In this document: piece after piece, positions 1-15,718 of the stretch | How the letters are laid out: each line of letters begins with the position of its first letter | Position numbering within the stretch: position 1 is the stretch's first letter | Made by a program: the position numbers and the translations under genes | Notes under the pieces: generated by a model | The model's database searches: none | Seen by the model: the letters and a program-made list of their open reading frames with translations, nothing else | Told to the model about the DNA's origin: nothing | Assembly: GCA_029204225.1 (NCBI GenBank) | Contig: MU831572.1 | Location: forward strand, 98,317-162,316 | Direction of reading: 5' to 3' | Source: Diphasiastrum complanatum | Taxonomy: Eukaryota; Streptophyta; Lycopodiopsida; Lycopodiales; Lycopodiaceae | DNA length: 64,000 nt

Positions 1-2
1 AT

Positions 3-149
3 CAAAAGTTCTCTAGAAAACTCCATATGTGATGGCTTGGACCGTATAAAGTCATAGAGGTGTTTGAAAATGGTTCTGTGCAACTTCAATCACTTGAAGG
101 TGAACTATTACCGACATGTATTAACAGGTCCAGACTAAAGAAATACTAA
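3..149 (+). pseudogene. Ty3/gypsy integrase C-terminal tail (relic)
   Basis: The frame starting at base 3 ends with a stretch containing LGPYKVIEVFENGSVQLQ and then LLPTCINRSRLKKY before a TAA at 147-149. GPYxV...NGSVxL...G...NxxRLKxY is the usual end of Ty3/gypsy polyproteins, after the integrase core. A TGA at 30-32 interrupts the frame where the family normally has a basic residue (an Arg CGA codon would become TGA by CpG decay). The rest of the element lies left of the window. It is certainly a retrotransposon relic; the exact lineage cannot be told from 48 codons. Confidence 0.75.
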
Positions 150-241
150 CTTTGACTAGAAGTTTTTTTTTTTTATTCTTAATATATCTAGTATTTTTCT
201 GAAAATAATAGCAAATTTTCTTTTATCTTGTCTAAATTTTC

Positions 242-567
242 TTCGCAACATTTCTTCTAGAAATTTTCGAGAAATTTTCTTGACTTCTCTCAATCTTTCA
301 ATATCATTAAAAGTGATTTCTAGAGCTTTTCGAGATTTTTTTTCGCGACACTAAAATTGTTAATCAAATTTTCGTAAATCGTTTTCGAGAATTTTTCTAG
401 AATTTATCTAGCATTATCTCCAGTTTTTTGAGAAATTTTTTAGTATGTTGTTAAAATTTTCGAGAAATTTTCGTGAGTTTTTGTAACATGTTTTTTAAGA
501 TCCTTCGAGAAAGTTTCGCGAAACTTTCTAGAATCTTTCTAACATATTTTCGAGAATCTTTCGAGAA
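242..567. repeat. 11-bp periodic TTCnnGAA array (heat-shock-element-like)
   Basis: Ten exact TTCnnGAA dyads (TTCTAGAA, TTCGAGAA or TTCGCGAA) start at 255, 266, 384, 395, 459, 504, 515, 526, 549 and 560, with degenerate copies at 318, 329 and 470. Neighbouring copies are usually exactly 11 bp apart, so this is a decayed 11-bp tandem repeat. TTCnnGAA is the paired core of heat-shock factor sites; here the gap between successive pairs is 3 bp instead of the canonical 2. It lies just past the gypsy pol stop, presumably in its 3' non-coding or LTR region. Confidence 0.7.
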
Positions 568-854
568 TCTCTCAACCTACTTTTTGTATCTCTCCATTAA
601 AGATGATGGCCACATGATCATCATTATGCACACGTGTGTACGCTCATAGATATTGTTTTTTCTTAATTTATTTTTTTCTTTTTACAAACGGTCTTCCTTC
701 ATTAAAGATCGATCTGACAAATTATAGTTTCAAACACTGAGCCATGCACGTCCTCCATAAATGAAAGTGATAGATGTCAAGTCACCATGCCACGTCATCA
801 TCCCTTCCACACTGCTACTGCTTATCAGAGTTATTTTCCATTTTTTCTTTTTGA
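568..854. other. No gene seen; AT-rich flank
   Basis: A CACACGTGTG palindrome sits at 629-638. Otherwise only AT-rich sequence is seen up to the breakpoint with the copia element. Confidence 0.5.
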
Positions 855-2867
855 ATACCATGATCTTGGTGCTTGCTTGAGTCCATAAAGACTTTTGAAG
901 AGCAAGCACACTTTGGACTCATCCTTGATGAATCCTTGAGGTTGTTCCATATAGATCTCCTCCTCAAGATAACCATTTAATAAAACATTTGATACATCTA
1001 ATTGGAACACCTTCCACTTGAAAAAACAAGCAAGAGAAATAAGAATTCTTATTGTCACCATCTTTGCAACGGGTGCAAAGGTCTCCTCATAATCAAGACC
1101 ATGGATTTGAGCAAATCCTTTGGCACATAATCTTGCTTTATGCTTGTTGATGGTGCCATCATGATTGAACTTGATCCGAGATACCCACTTGCAACCAATC
1201 ACATGCTTGTTGGATGGAGGATCCACAAGCTCCCAAGTATTGTTGGTGATCAATGCATCATACTCTTGCTTCATGGCATCATACCACTCCTTGGTATTGA
1301 GTGCCTCTTGTACATTCTTTGGCTCTTCATGAGAGACATAAAAAACATAATTTGTGGAATCAAGATCCACTTGTTTGCCTTTGTCAACATATGAGAGCCT
1401 CTTAGGCTCGGATCTATCTCTCATGGATCTTCTTGGTGAAAAAATCCGAGGAGAGTCTTCTTCAAATCTCGACCCCATCACATCATGATTTTCTTCAAAA
1501 TCAATAATTGATGATGCATCCATAGATTTCTTGATCTCGGCCTCTTCAAAAGATGAGTGTTGATCTTCATGAAAGACAACATCTCTACTTTCAATAACTT
1601 GAGAAGTAGAGAGTATAAAGACTCTATAGGCCTTCTTGGTGGATGAGTATCCAACCATGATCCCTTTACATGCACTAGGATCTTCCTTCTTCCTTGTTTC
1701 CAAGGGAATATGGACAAAGCATAAGCATCCAAAAACTCTAAGGTGATCAACCTTAGGCTTCTTCAAAAATAAGATTTCATATGGTGACTTTCCTCCAAGA
1801 GCTATATGTGGGAGCCTATTGCAAAGATAATTTGCACAATTAATGGCTTCTCCCCAAAAATCTTTGGGCAAAGATGCCTCAATTCTCATAGATTTTGCAC
1901 ATTCACATAGAGATCTATTCTTTCTCTCAGCCACTCCATTTTGAGATGGAGAGTAGGCACAAGAGAACTCTCTTTTAATGCCTTCAAGCTCACAAAAATC
2001 TTGAAATTTATTGGAGATATATTCACCACCTCCATCACTTCTAAGAGCTTTAATCTTGAATGAGAATTGCTTCTCTACATAAGCTTTGAAAATAAGGAAA
2101 TGATCAAACACCATAGATTTAGAAGCAAGAAGATATATCCGAGTGAATCTTGTGTAATCATCAATGAAAGTAACAAAACAAGTGGCTCCTCCCTTGCTTG
2201 TAGTTGTTGAGAAATGCACATCCGAGTGGATTAACTCCAAAGGATGCTTGCTTTTGATAGAAGATCTTGTAAATGGATTTTTGTGAGATTTAGCAATAGC
2301 ACAAGCCTCACAAGGCTTGATCTTCTTGGAGAATGACTTTGGCAAGCCAATAGCTTTGGCTTCTTTAATCATAGAGAGCATGAATTTGTAGTTGGGATGT
2401 CCCAACCTCCTATGCCATAATTCCTCCATAGAGAGCTTGTTCACAAGAGCAACATTACAAGGATTCACATACTCATTTGGATCTAGTTTATAGATGCCAC
2501 CAAATCTAGATCCTAATGCAAGTATCTCATCATTCTTCTTGATAGTGCAAGTATCGACATTGAATTTTACATCAAGGCCATTATCAAGCAATTGGCCAAC
2601 ACTAATAAGATTCTTGGTAAGCTTAGGTACATAAAGAACTTTAGAGAGAGAAAGAACTTTAGAGGATGCAAGCTTCAAAGGAATGTTCCCTATGCCTTCA
2701 ATAGGACATTCAAAATCATTTGCAGTGTATATTGATTTCTTGACTCCATCATAAGGTGCAATAGAAGAGAAAGAGTCCTTGGAGCTACACATATGTGAAG
2801 AGGCTCCACTATCAATATACCATAGGCCGTCCTTCTTGAAAGGAGTAGATGAGAAACTAGAGACCAT
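855..2867 (-). pseudogene. copia A pol: protease, integrase and partial reverse transcriptase
   Basis: The long open frame begins at 2867. It holds the aspartic protease motif DSGASSHM near residue 20, the GAG-pre-integrase motif LWHRRLGHPNY near residue 150, the zinc residues CEACAIAKSH, and the integrase core (HSDVHF, FIDDYTRF, NGVAERKNR). RT follows, with WELVDPP, GCKWV, FQLDVSN and LYGLKQAPRSWY. After this last motif the protein runs into unrelated residues and stops, so the catalytic YVDD box and RNase H are missing. This makes the element non-functional although about 670 codons remain open. Gag lies upstream in the same frame, separated only by a TAG at 2907-2909. Confidence 0.92.
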
Positions 2868-2906
2868 AAGAGATCCCTCTCCATCACTTGCAATAGTGTC
2901 TTCCTT

Positions 2907-3769
2907 CTAATTGGTAATGTTGGCTTGCTTGAGTTGATTCTTCTTCTTGAAGCAATTGGTGGCATAATGACCTTTCTTGCCACAATAAATGCACTTGATC
3001 TTCTTCTTCTTGAGCTTGGATGATGAAGCATTAGAGGAATCATCTTCCTCCTCATCTTTGTCTTTGGGTTTGACTTTGTCCTTGCTTGAGGATTGTTGAT
3101 GTTGGTTCTTGCTCCTCCCTTTGTGCTTATCCTTGGCAAAGAGAGTTTTGCCATCATTATGAGTGAGAGAAAGCTTGTCCATCCTCAAGAGCTTGTACTC
3201 TTGTCTTGATTCTTCCGAAATTAGCACACTTTGGAGAGCCTCCAAACTTGGTAGCTCCTCCTTAATGGCATAGGATTGGACAAGGTTATCAAATTCACTT
3301 CCCAAGCCATTGAGAATGACTTGAACTAGCTCATTTTGATTGATGGAATCACCAATACAAGCAAGTTTTCTATGAATATCTTTTACTCTCAAAACATAAC
3401 TAGATGCACTCTCATCACTCTTTTGGCTACTTTGAAAGATCTGATTCCTAAGAGTGAGATGCCTAGAGGTATTCTTAGCCTCATAGATAGTCTTGAGACA
3501 ATCCCAAGCTTCTTTGGCTGTTGTACAAGTACCTATCTCCCTCAATATCTCATTAGATACATTCATCTTAATGTAGTGGAGAGCCATCCTAGCTCTCTTT
3601 TTGTATTTTTGAACCTCTTGAAGAACTTGTGATTCTTCTTCAAGCCAAGAAGTATGTCCATCACGTCTTGAAGGATCAAGATGGACTCCATCCTCATTTT
3701 CCAAATTGAATAATTTGAAGTGGTCAATCTTTCACTTGGTTCCAACAAGGATGAACCCATTGAAGACAT
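2907..3769 (-). pseudogene. copia A gag (frameshifted)
   Basis: The start MSSMGSSLLEPSERL at 3769 matches the Gag start of element B. Gag forms the particle coat and binds the element RNA. The UBN2-type core (YKKRARMALHYIKMNV, AKEAWDCLKTIYEAKNTSR) and the CCHC knuckle CIYCGKKGHYATNC near the end are clear. A 1-bp loss near 3643, seen against element B, puts the first about 42 codons in another frame. A TAG at 2907-2909, where B reads through, separates gag from pol, which are normally one polyprotein. Two lesions therefore inactivate it. Confidence 0.9.
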
Positions 3770-4542
3770 TTGAAGTGAAGAAAACTCAAATGATGAACAA
3801 TAAATGTTGCTACACACTCTCAATAGGATCCAATAATAGAGTACTATCTCCTCCTATGAAAGATCTTGCAACTATTTGTGAATTGATTCTCACTAGCTAC
3901 ACAAATCTCTCTAAAACAATATCTATTTCACATCAAATGATGGAGTATAGGCAAAGTTAGGATCAAACACTCTTAGCACGTGTGAAGTACTCTAAGAAAC
4001 CAAATTTGACTCAAATACAATGATATTGCATGAAAAAAAATGGCTAAGATCTCAAAACAGTGCCTAGATCACATACAGATGAGATTGGCAAGCATACAAT
4101 TGTGATTTTGGATTGGCAAGCATACAACTGTGATTTTGGATCAACCAAGCAATCTCTTGACCAAACCAAATGTGTCCACCCAGGTCTAGGTGCCCCACCT
4201 AACCCTCTTCAAAAGCTTATAGCTTTTGATTGGCTTAACTAAATTTAATGAAATTGATTGCATAAGAAACTAGACAAAAATAGCTTCAAAACAAGCTATC
4301 AAGCAAGATAAATGGATCAAGCATGAGAGAGAACTTCCAAACTGAAGTTGGATGTTCCTCACATGTGTCTGAGCACCTGATTCCGTACAGTACCAAATCA
4401 GACCCAATCAATGTCCTTTTGATCTCTTTTGATCCAAGATTGAACAAGATAGCTAGGAAAATGGGCCTTGACAACTTCTAGCTCAAGATTGATGAAAAAA
4501 ATTTCACTTAGATGGATCAAAATGCATGGTAACCTTAGGTAG

Positions 4543-4554
4543 GCTCTGATACCA
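4543..4554 (-). promoter_or_regulatory. Primer binding site, initiator-Met tRNA
   Basis: On the minus strand it reads TGGTATCAGAGC directly after the LTR end TTCAACA. This is the complement of the 3' end of initiator-Met tRNA, used by most plant copia elements to prime minus-strand cDNA. Confidence 0.9.
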
Positions 4555-4910
4555 TGTTGAATTCACACGTGTGGATTGTCCACAACATGTACTTGTGATC
4601 TCCTAAGGTGTGCAGATGCACCAAGATCAAGACTAGATTGAGATTCAAGATCAATCTTAGATCCTATGGCAAAAACACACTACTACATGCATTCAATCAC
4701 TTCCAACTCTCACTCACACTTGTGGGAAGTATTCAAAAATTATTCTAAGTAAAAACAAGCTACTCTCCTCGGGTAGAGAGAGAAAAACCATCATGAGCTC
4801 TCGGGTAGAGAGAGAAAGCTAGAAATCCAATAACATTAAAAAAATTCACACAATCACCAAATCAATTAGCTTCAAAATGAGGAGTACAATGATATCGATT
4901 CTCTGTTGAC
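4555..4910 (-). repeat. copia A 5' LTR, inner part
   Basis: It begins (plus strand) TGTTGAATTCACACGTGTGG, the reverse complement of the end of the LTRs of element B. Two TAGAGAGAGAA motifs (about 4768 and 4803) and the segment before the TATA region also match B. Similarity fades near 4910, so the U3 end is missing or replaced. A CACACGTGTG palindrome lies at 4564-4573. Confidence 0.75.
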
Positions 4911-5256
4911 ACCTTAATCAACCAGAGTGTAGTACCGTTGTACTACTCTGATAACATCTCATCTGTAGAACACGCTTCATCCAATTCAATAGAGGCCAGA
5001 TTGTTGTTCTGAATTTATTAACACTACCCATCCCAAATATAAGTAATACTGGTTACTTTTTAATGTCTGTCGACAACTAGAATAACACTCGAAACCACTT
5101 GCCATAATTGCACCAGAAACATAAATTTCTAACGCTGTCCTCTGTGGGAACGACATTATTTACTATAAAATCTATATTAACCCTGTTGGTATAGTACGAT
5201 AGCACTCAGTGTTGTGCATTGCTTAGTCTGAAGATCAAGGCATTCATGGATCCATA
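4911..5256. other. Unassigned stretch before a polypurine tract
   Basis: No frame or motif is recognised. CTGTGGGAACGACATTATTT at about 5140 resembles text common in untranslated parts of plant LTR elements, which would fit the polypurine tract that follows, but this is only a resemblance. Confidence 0.35.
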
Positions 5257-5267
5257 TTAAGGGGGGG
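5257..5267 (+). promoter_or_regulatory. Polypurine tract before LTR-like arm
   Basis: ATTAAGGGGGGG runs directly into TGTTGGATTT. A purine tract abutting a TG start is the plus-strand primer signature of a 3' LTR. Confidence 0.6.
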
Positions 5268-5905
5268 TGTTGGATTTATTCCCTCTACTCTCTTTAGATC
5301 CCATTTTAATCTGCCTTCATTCATGCTGTATATTTACTAATGTTGTCGCGCAGTCTGCATATTTACATGCAAATTCGCACAGACGAAGAAAAGGCGAGAG
5401 AATCGCGACATTGTGTTTTTACACAAGTTATGTTGACAGGCAAAAAGGGGACACTATCTTACAGAATGCCAAAGGTGCCCTGAAAGCAAAGGCACCCTGT
5501 AAATCTAATCCTAAGGCTACTCGTAAGAGTGACGCACTTTTTGCATTGTCATCACCAACGATCACTTCAGCACTGACTGACGTCGCACCCTTTTCACGCT
5601 TACCCCATGCAACTGCGCTAACAGATTGGACAACGACTGCAGCCACCCACGATCTCTTACAGACATCACATCCACTCTATACTTTCCACATATGCACACC
5701 TATAATATAATGTATATATATTGGATACCATTTGTGTATTCAGGTTAATGAGTGAATGAGTTGATGAGTGAATGAGTTGATGAGTTGATGAATGAGATGA
5801 AGTAGATGCCTTGCGCATTGATTCTTGATTGTCAGCAATAAGGTTTTATTCCTTTACAGATTGTATAAGCTTCGTAGGGCACGCGGTTTTGTCTGCTATT
5901 GTCCA
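5268..5905 (+). repeat. LTR-like arm 1 of large inverted repeat
   Basis: The segment starts TGTTGGATTTATT, ends near CTATTGTCCA and follows a polypurine tract, so it looks like a 3' LTR. Its reverse complement recurs at 6171-6786 with roughly 90% identity. Reading frames of about 145 codons in both arms are a by-product of the shared sequence, with no recognisable protein. A short GATGAGTGAATGAGTT tandem lies at about 5745-5800. Confidence 0.65.
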
Positions 5906-6170
5906 GTGGTTTGTCGCAAACAGTAAGACAAACTATTCGTCACAAATGATTAGTGAAGAGCTAGATGGTGCTCGATTGATAATTAGTCGCGAATGATTTG
6001 CGAAAGACAAGACTAAATGTTAGTCGTCTATTACCAAAAAGAACAACTAGAAAGATCATACAGAATGAATGATAAGCATAACAATATTAATATAGATCTG
6101 AACGTAGAACAAAGAATTGTATCAGATTAAGTATATCATGTATACATGCCAATAATGTGGTAGAGCACAA
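5906..6170. other. Spacer between inverted arms
   Basis: This is the 265-bp loop between the two arms, without a coding frame. It contains short TCGC-rich phrases (TTTGTCGCAAAC, TAGTCGCGAATG) but no primer binding site. Confidence 0.5.
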
Positions 6171-6786
6171 GACAATAGCGGATGAAACCGCGTGCCCTAC
6201 GAAGCTTATACAATCTGTAAAGGAATAAAACCTTATTGCTAACAATCAAAAATCAATGCGCAAGGCATCTACTTTGTCTCATTCATCAACTCATCAACTC
6301 ATTCACTCATTAACCTGAATACACAAATGGTATCATATATACATTATATGACAAGGGTGCAGATGTGGAAATTACAGTGTGGATGTGTCGTCTGTAAGAG
6401 ATCGTGGGTGGCTGCAGTCGTTGTCCAATCTGTTAGCGCAGCTGCATGGGGTGAGCATGACAAGGGTGCGACGTCAGTCAGTGTTGAAGTGATCGTTGGT
6501 GATGACAATGCAAAAAGTGCGCCACTCTTACGAGTAGCCTTAGGATTAGATTTACAGGGTGCCTTTGCTTTTAGGGCACCTTTGGCATTCTGTAAGATAG
6601 TGTCCCCTTTTCGCCTATCACCATAACGTGTGTAAAAGCACAGGGTCACAATTCTTTCGCCTTTTCTTCGTCGTTGTGAATTTGCATGTAAATATGCAGC
6701 CTGCGCGACAACGTTAGTAAATATGCAGCATGAATGGAGGCAGATTAAAATGGGATTTAAGGAGAGTAGAGGTAATAAATCCAACA
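6171..6786 (-). repeat. LTR-like arm 2 of large inverted repeat
   Basis: On the minus strand it starts TGTTGGATTTATT at 6786 and follows arm 1 to CTATTGTC at 6171. There is no polypurine tract next to it and no target duplication, so it is not a clean solo LTR. Opposed arms of about 620 bp around a 265-bp loop could fold into a long hairpin RNA. Confidence 0.65.
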
Positions 6787-12360
<5,574 letters not shown>

Positions 12361-12701
12361 GTGAAAATCATGGCAAAAGAGTCTTGGGACATTATTGATG
12401 CAGTTTTGGCTATAGGTGCTTGGGATGCTTTAAGAGCTCCATATCAAACCTCCAATCCATCTCGTGCCATGTTTTTGAAGACAAGGCTAAAGATGATAAC
12501 CATGAGAAACAATGAAAGTGCGGAATCCTACTTCACTACGATCAAGGAGTTGAGAGACCAATTGATGCCATCAGTGAGCCCATAAGGGATGTTGAACTAG
12601 TCTATATGGCCATGAATGGCGTATCAGAAAGCTTGCAAATGTTCATGAGTAGCATCGCATCAAGAGAGAGATTGCCCACTTTTGAGGACCTGCATGGCTA
12701 A
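12361..12701 (+). pseudogene. copia gag fragment (UBN2-type)
   Basis: The first frame contains GAWDALRAPYQTSNPSRAMF and NNESAESYFTTIKELRDQL, the pattern of plant copia Gag cores (AWD.L...Y, then ELRDQL). After a frameshift near 12566 the match goes on in another frame with EPIRDVELVYMAMNGVSESL and ASRERLPTFEDLH. Only the middle of Gag is present, without a zinc knuckle or pol. The lineage differs from elements A and B, whose Gag at this place reads EAWDCLKTIYEAKNTSR. Confidence 0.75.
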
Positions 12702-13073
12702 AAGCATGGTTTGGTCGTAAAACATGGACTGTCAAGGACCTTACCATTTTTGGGTAAAAATACACTACCTCTTTAGAAAACCGCTCTCCCAAGTTTGGAA
12801 ATAGAAGTTTTCAAGAGCATGAATGCATGCAATTGACACCTAGCCAAAACCATAATTAACAATATTTCACCCATGCAATTGACACCTAGTCAAAACCATA
12901 ATTAGCAATACTTCACTTATGGTCAAAATAAGTCAATGGTCAAAACATAATTAACAATGCTTATGGTTAAGGTAAGTCCATGGTCAAGATAAGTCAAAAC
13001 CCTAATTTTCCACCCCAAAGAATCAAAAAGAGGGGAATCACGTTTTGTCTATCGCATCGCAGCATACATTCTA

Positions 13074-13076
<3 letters not shown>

Positions 13077-13120
<44 letters not shown>
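13077..13120. repeat. (CT)n microsatellite
   Basis: A 44-bp pure CT tract in a pyrimidine-rich stretch, followed by a GT-rich stretch at about 13155-13175. Confidence 0.97.
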
Positions 13121-13123
<3 letters not shown>

Positions 13124-13351
13124 TTTATCTTCTTCTTCGACAAGAGATTTTCTTTGTGTGTGTCTGTGTGTGTCGTCTCCTATACTTATGCTGGGCAAAA
13201 TTCTGAAAGTAGGAAGACTTCTTTGTTGCCAAGCAGTTTTCTTGAAAATACACAAAAAGAAAGATCTCTGGCCGAAGTTATTAAGGAAGAGTAGCACAGG
13301 ATGAGCTCCCTTTAACAGAGGCTCAGTATTGATGCAAACGGGTTTTGCCTA

Positions 13352-13779
13352 TCATTCTCCTATTGCAAAGGCATCCACAGGAAATGTCCTTGTAATGCCC
13401 GCAAGGATCTTCAAACGAATCTTGCTTGAAGGAGGCTCGTCGATCGCTATCTCGTTCACGAGTACCCATATCAGCAACTATTTCGCCTTCACTCCGGTGA
13501 CATTTTTTCAAACAATTCTTCTGTAGAGTGCAAGTCATTTTCTCTGCGTAGGCCACTTGCCTGCTAGCCTTCTTGAAATAATGTCCGTTCTTGCGCTTCT
13601 GTGTAACATACAAACCCCGTCTGCTCAACGTATCCGCACTCTACCATGTCTTCCAGAGGCAATAGGCCTCCAGGCAACCTGAGTCCCTCTATCAACTCAA
13701 TCGCCTTAGGCAGTGGATTATCTTGTTCAGTTAAAACTAGTGCACCTTTTCTTTCAGCCATATTGATTAACCCAAGCAC
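13352..13779 (-). pseudogene. DUF538 family protein, broken copy
   Basis: On the minus strand three frames join into one DUF538-like protein of about 142 codons, close to the usual length of this small plant family of unknown function. Frame one starts at 13779 and holds LRLPGGLLPLEDMVECGYVE and QTGFV. Frame two holds NGHYFKKASRQVAYAEK. Frame three holds VTGVKAK, a TAG stop, then LLIWVLVNEIAIDEPPSSKI and TRTFPVDAFAIGE, with a stop at 13352. Two frameshifts and one nonsense codon are needed, so it is a pseudogene unless the assembly is wrong. No intron is visible; DUF538 genes are often intronless, so a retrocopy is not proven. Confidence 0.85.
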
Positions 13780-14499
13780 AAACAGCCTTTATCTTTATCA
13801 GATCAACCTCAATGAGACAAAAATCAGGATATTCTTGTGCAAGTAGTACATTTTTTCTTTCAGTAAGTACTTGACTTTCTTAGCCAGCGAGGATTGTTGG
13901 ACTGCAGATGATGTCTATGCATGTGAACAGTTTCGGATGTTTGATTTCAAACTACGCAGGTGCACGAGGGGAAGGAGCCATGACTGGACTGGGTATCCAT
14001 TCACTCATCTCGGTGAGAAAGCGACGAGACGAGATCCTCGCAGAACAATTTCCTCTCCGTGAAATCAATTTCTTAGTCTTTGTTCACGATTTACATAGAC
14101 CTTACCACACACACTTTATGCAAACATTTTCTCATTACAAATTTAACATTTTCTCATTACATATTTACATGACATTAAGTGTGGAAGGTGCATCCAATTA
14201 CAGCAACCTTCTGCACAGCTGGTGATTCAGGAAAAACGATACTTCTGAGATTCTGAAGGCTTTAGCAACCTTCGGCACAGCTCATGATTCCGGAGATAAT
14301 GACACTTCTGAGATTGTGAATACTTCAGAACTTCTTTGTTTCTGAAGTTTCAAAAAACTTCGAAAGAGATTTCACGAAGCGGAAGGTGCTCCTTTCGTGG
14401 CTCTTCCACCTCATAAAGTCCTTTCGCCTCGGGCTGCCATCCTCGGCGAAGGCCCCGCACAGTTGTGGCCTATTCGATGCGACAATGCTTCTTGGTTTC

Positions 14500-14568
14500 C
14501 AAGGGAAGGCTCGAACCCGAGACCAAAGAAACTTTGGATGTCAAGCTAACCAACTGAGGCAACCCCGT
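14500..14568 (-). ncRNA. tRNA-derived fragment (decayed tRNA or SINE head)
   Basis: On the minus strand an A-box-like TGCCTCAGTTGGTTAG (14561-14546) is followed about 33 bp later by a B-box-like GGTTCGAGCC (14517-14508). The spacing fits a Pol III internal promoter, but the T and acceptor stems do not pair, so a working tRNA is unlikely. It could be the head of a SINE. Confidence 0.4.
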
Positions 14569-14569
14569 T

Positions 14570-15718
14570 GGTTTTGATGCGACAATGGCACTGGAGCCTC
14601 CTACAAAGTTCTGTCACCATGAAAGATATCCCACCAGCAGTCGAAATCTCCTCATGTAAATTAAATTAGAAAGTAAACTTAGCTCATAAATTTCTAAATA
14701 TCCTAATGATGTGTGTAGAATATGGTTAATATACCAAACTGTTAGTCCTTGACAAAATTCTTGATGACGGTCCCATTACTAGATGAAAGAGCTAGGTAAG
14801 AAAAGCTATGATTAAGTTAGCCTCTCGTTCATTTTGCAAAAATACTAGAGCATTTGAAGATGTAGGAATCAAAATTGTTTAGAAGGATAGCTTCAGAAGT
14901 AGTGGCACAAGTAACCTTAGAAGTACACATACGGATTGATTCTCTTTCTGAACAAAAACCCTTTAATACAAATCCATCATGTACTTTTGGTGAGGTGATG
15001 GATGTTTTTGCCAACAATAACTATGTAAACTGTAGAACACTCATTGCTAGAGATCCCTACAGAAACACTAGACCAGAGCATGGAAGTTTTTTAACTCCAA
15101 ACCAACTGTGTAGTTGTTTGATGAGGTAGCATAAGTAGGCAAAAGAACAAGCTTGTAGGTTTTTCATTCAAGGTTAAAATCCAAGTACATATCATCTATG
15201 AATAGCTCATTTTCTTCTCAACTAGGGGTTTTCACAGTTGATTAATTATAGCTCCTAATTGAAAGGTTTTGTAGCTTGTTGGAGTTCTCATTTTTTTGTC
15301 TTTTGTAAGAATCCATGGCACGCTAGGTAAAATTTTTGGCCACTTTCAATGTATTGAATCCATGTTTATGTCTACTTTCACACGTGGGAACATGCTCCAC
15401 ACGTGTGAGATTTCCATATGCACAAGAATATGTAAAGTACTCAAGCTAGATTTTGCCAATTTTTTACAAAAGTTACTTTTACATTTGATTTCATTGTTAT
15501 AATTATTTGCTAAAAGGCAATATAACAGTTTTGCAATGTATTCATATCTTTTCATTTAGTTTCTATTCTTTATGTGTAATTTGAGTTTTAGTTTTGATTA
15601 ATTGTTTATTATCACATTTACATTTGTCTTCAATTTTGTAAGCAATCATAAACTGTGAAGTCAAAGAAATAGTTTTACAATGCATTTAGAAAAACAGTCG
15701 TCAAGTTGTATGTGATAC
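14570..15718. other. No gene recognised
   Basis: Short frames only. A CACACGTGTG palindrome lies at 15398-15407. The right boundary is the sharp start of homology between the two gypsy-type copies. Confidence 0.4.

Larger units (their letters stand above)
855..4910 (-). mobile_element. Ty1/copia element A, truncated at both ends
   Basis: Read on the minus strand, the order is partial 5' LTR (4910-4555), primer binding site (4554-4543), leader, gag, protease, integrase and the first part of reverse transcriptase, which is the Ty1/copia order. Homology to element B (51022-56575) stops abruptly in RT near 855, so YVDD, RNase H and the 3' LTR are absent. The outer part of the 5' LTR is also lost near 4910. 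The LTR shares its end, the pair of TAGAGAGAGAA-type motifs and the region around the TATA box with element B, so both belong to one family. Confidence 0.9.

Noticed and set aside
5267-5710. Reading frame of 147 codons, matched by one of 146 on the other arm
   Set aside because: The match comes from the inverted repeat DNA. The protein has no motif, and the strand opposite to it is equally open.
6171-6786. Arm 2 as a solo LTR
   Set aside because: No target duplication (GATCC on the right has no partner on the left) and the inner end lacks the CA terminus.
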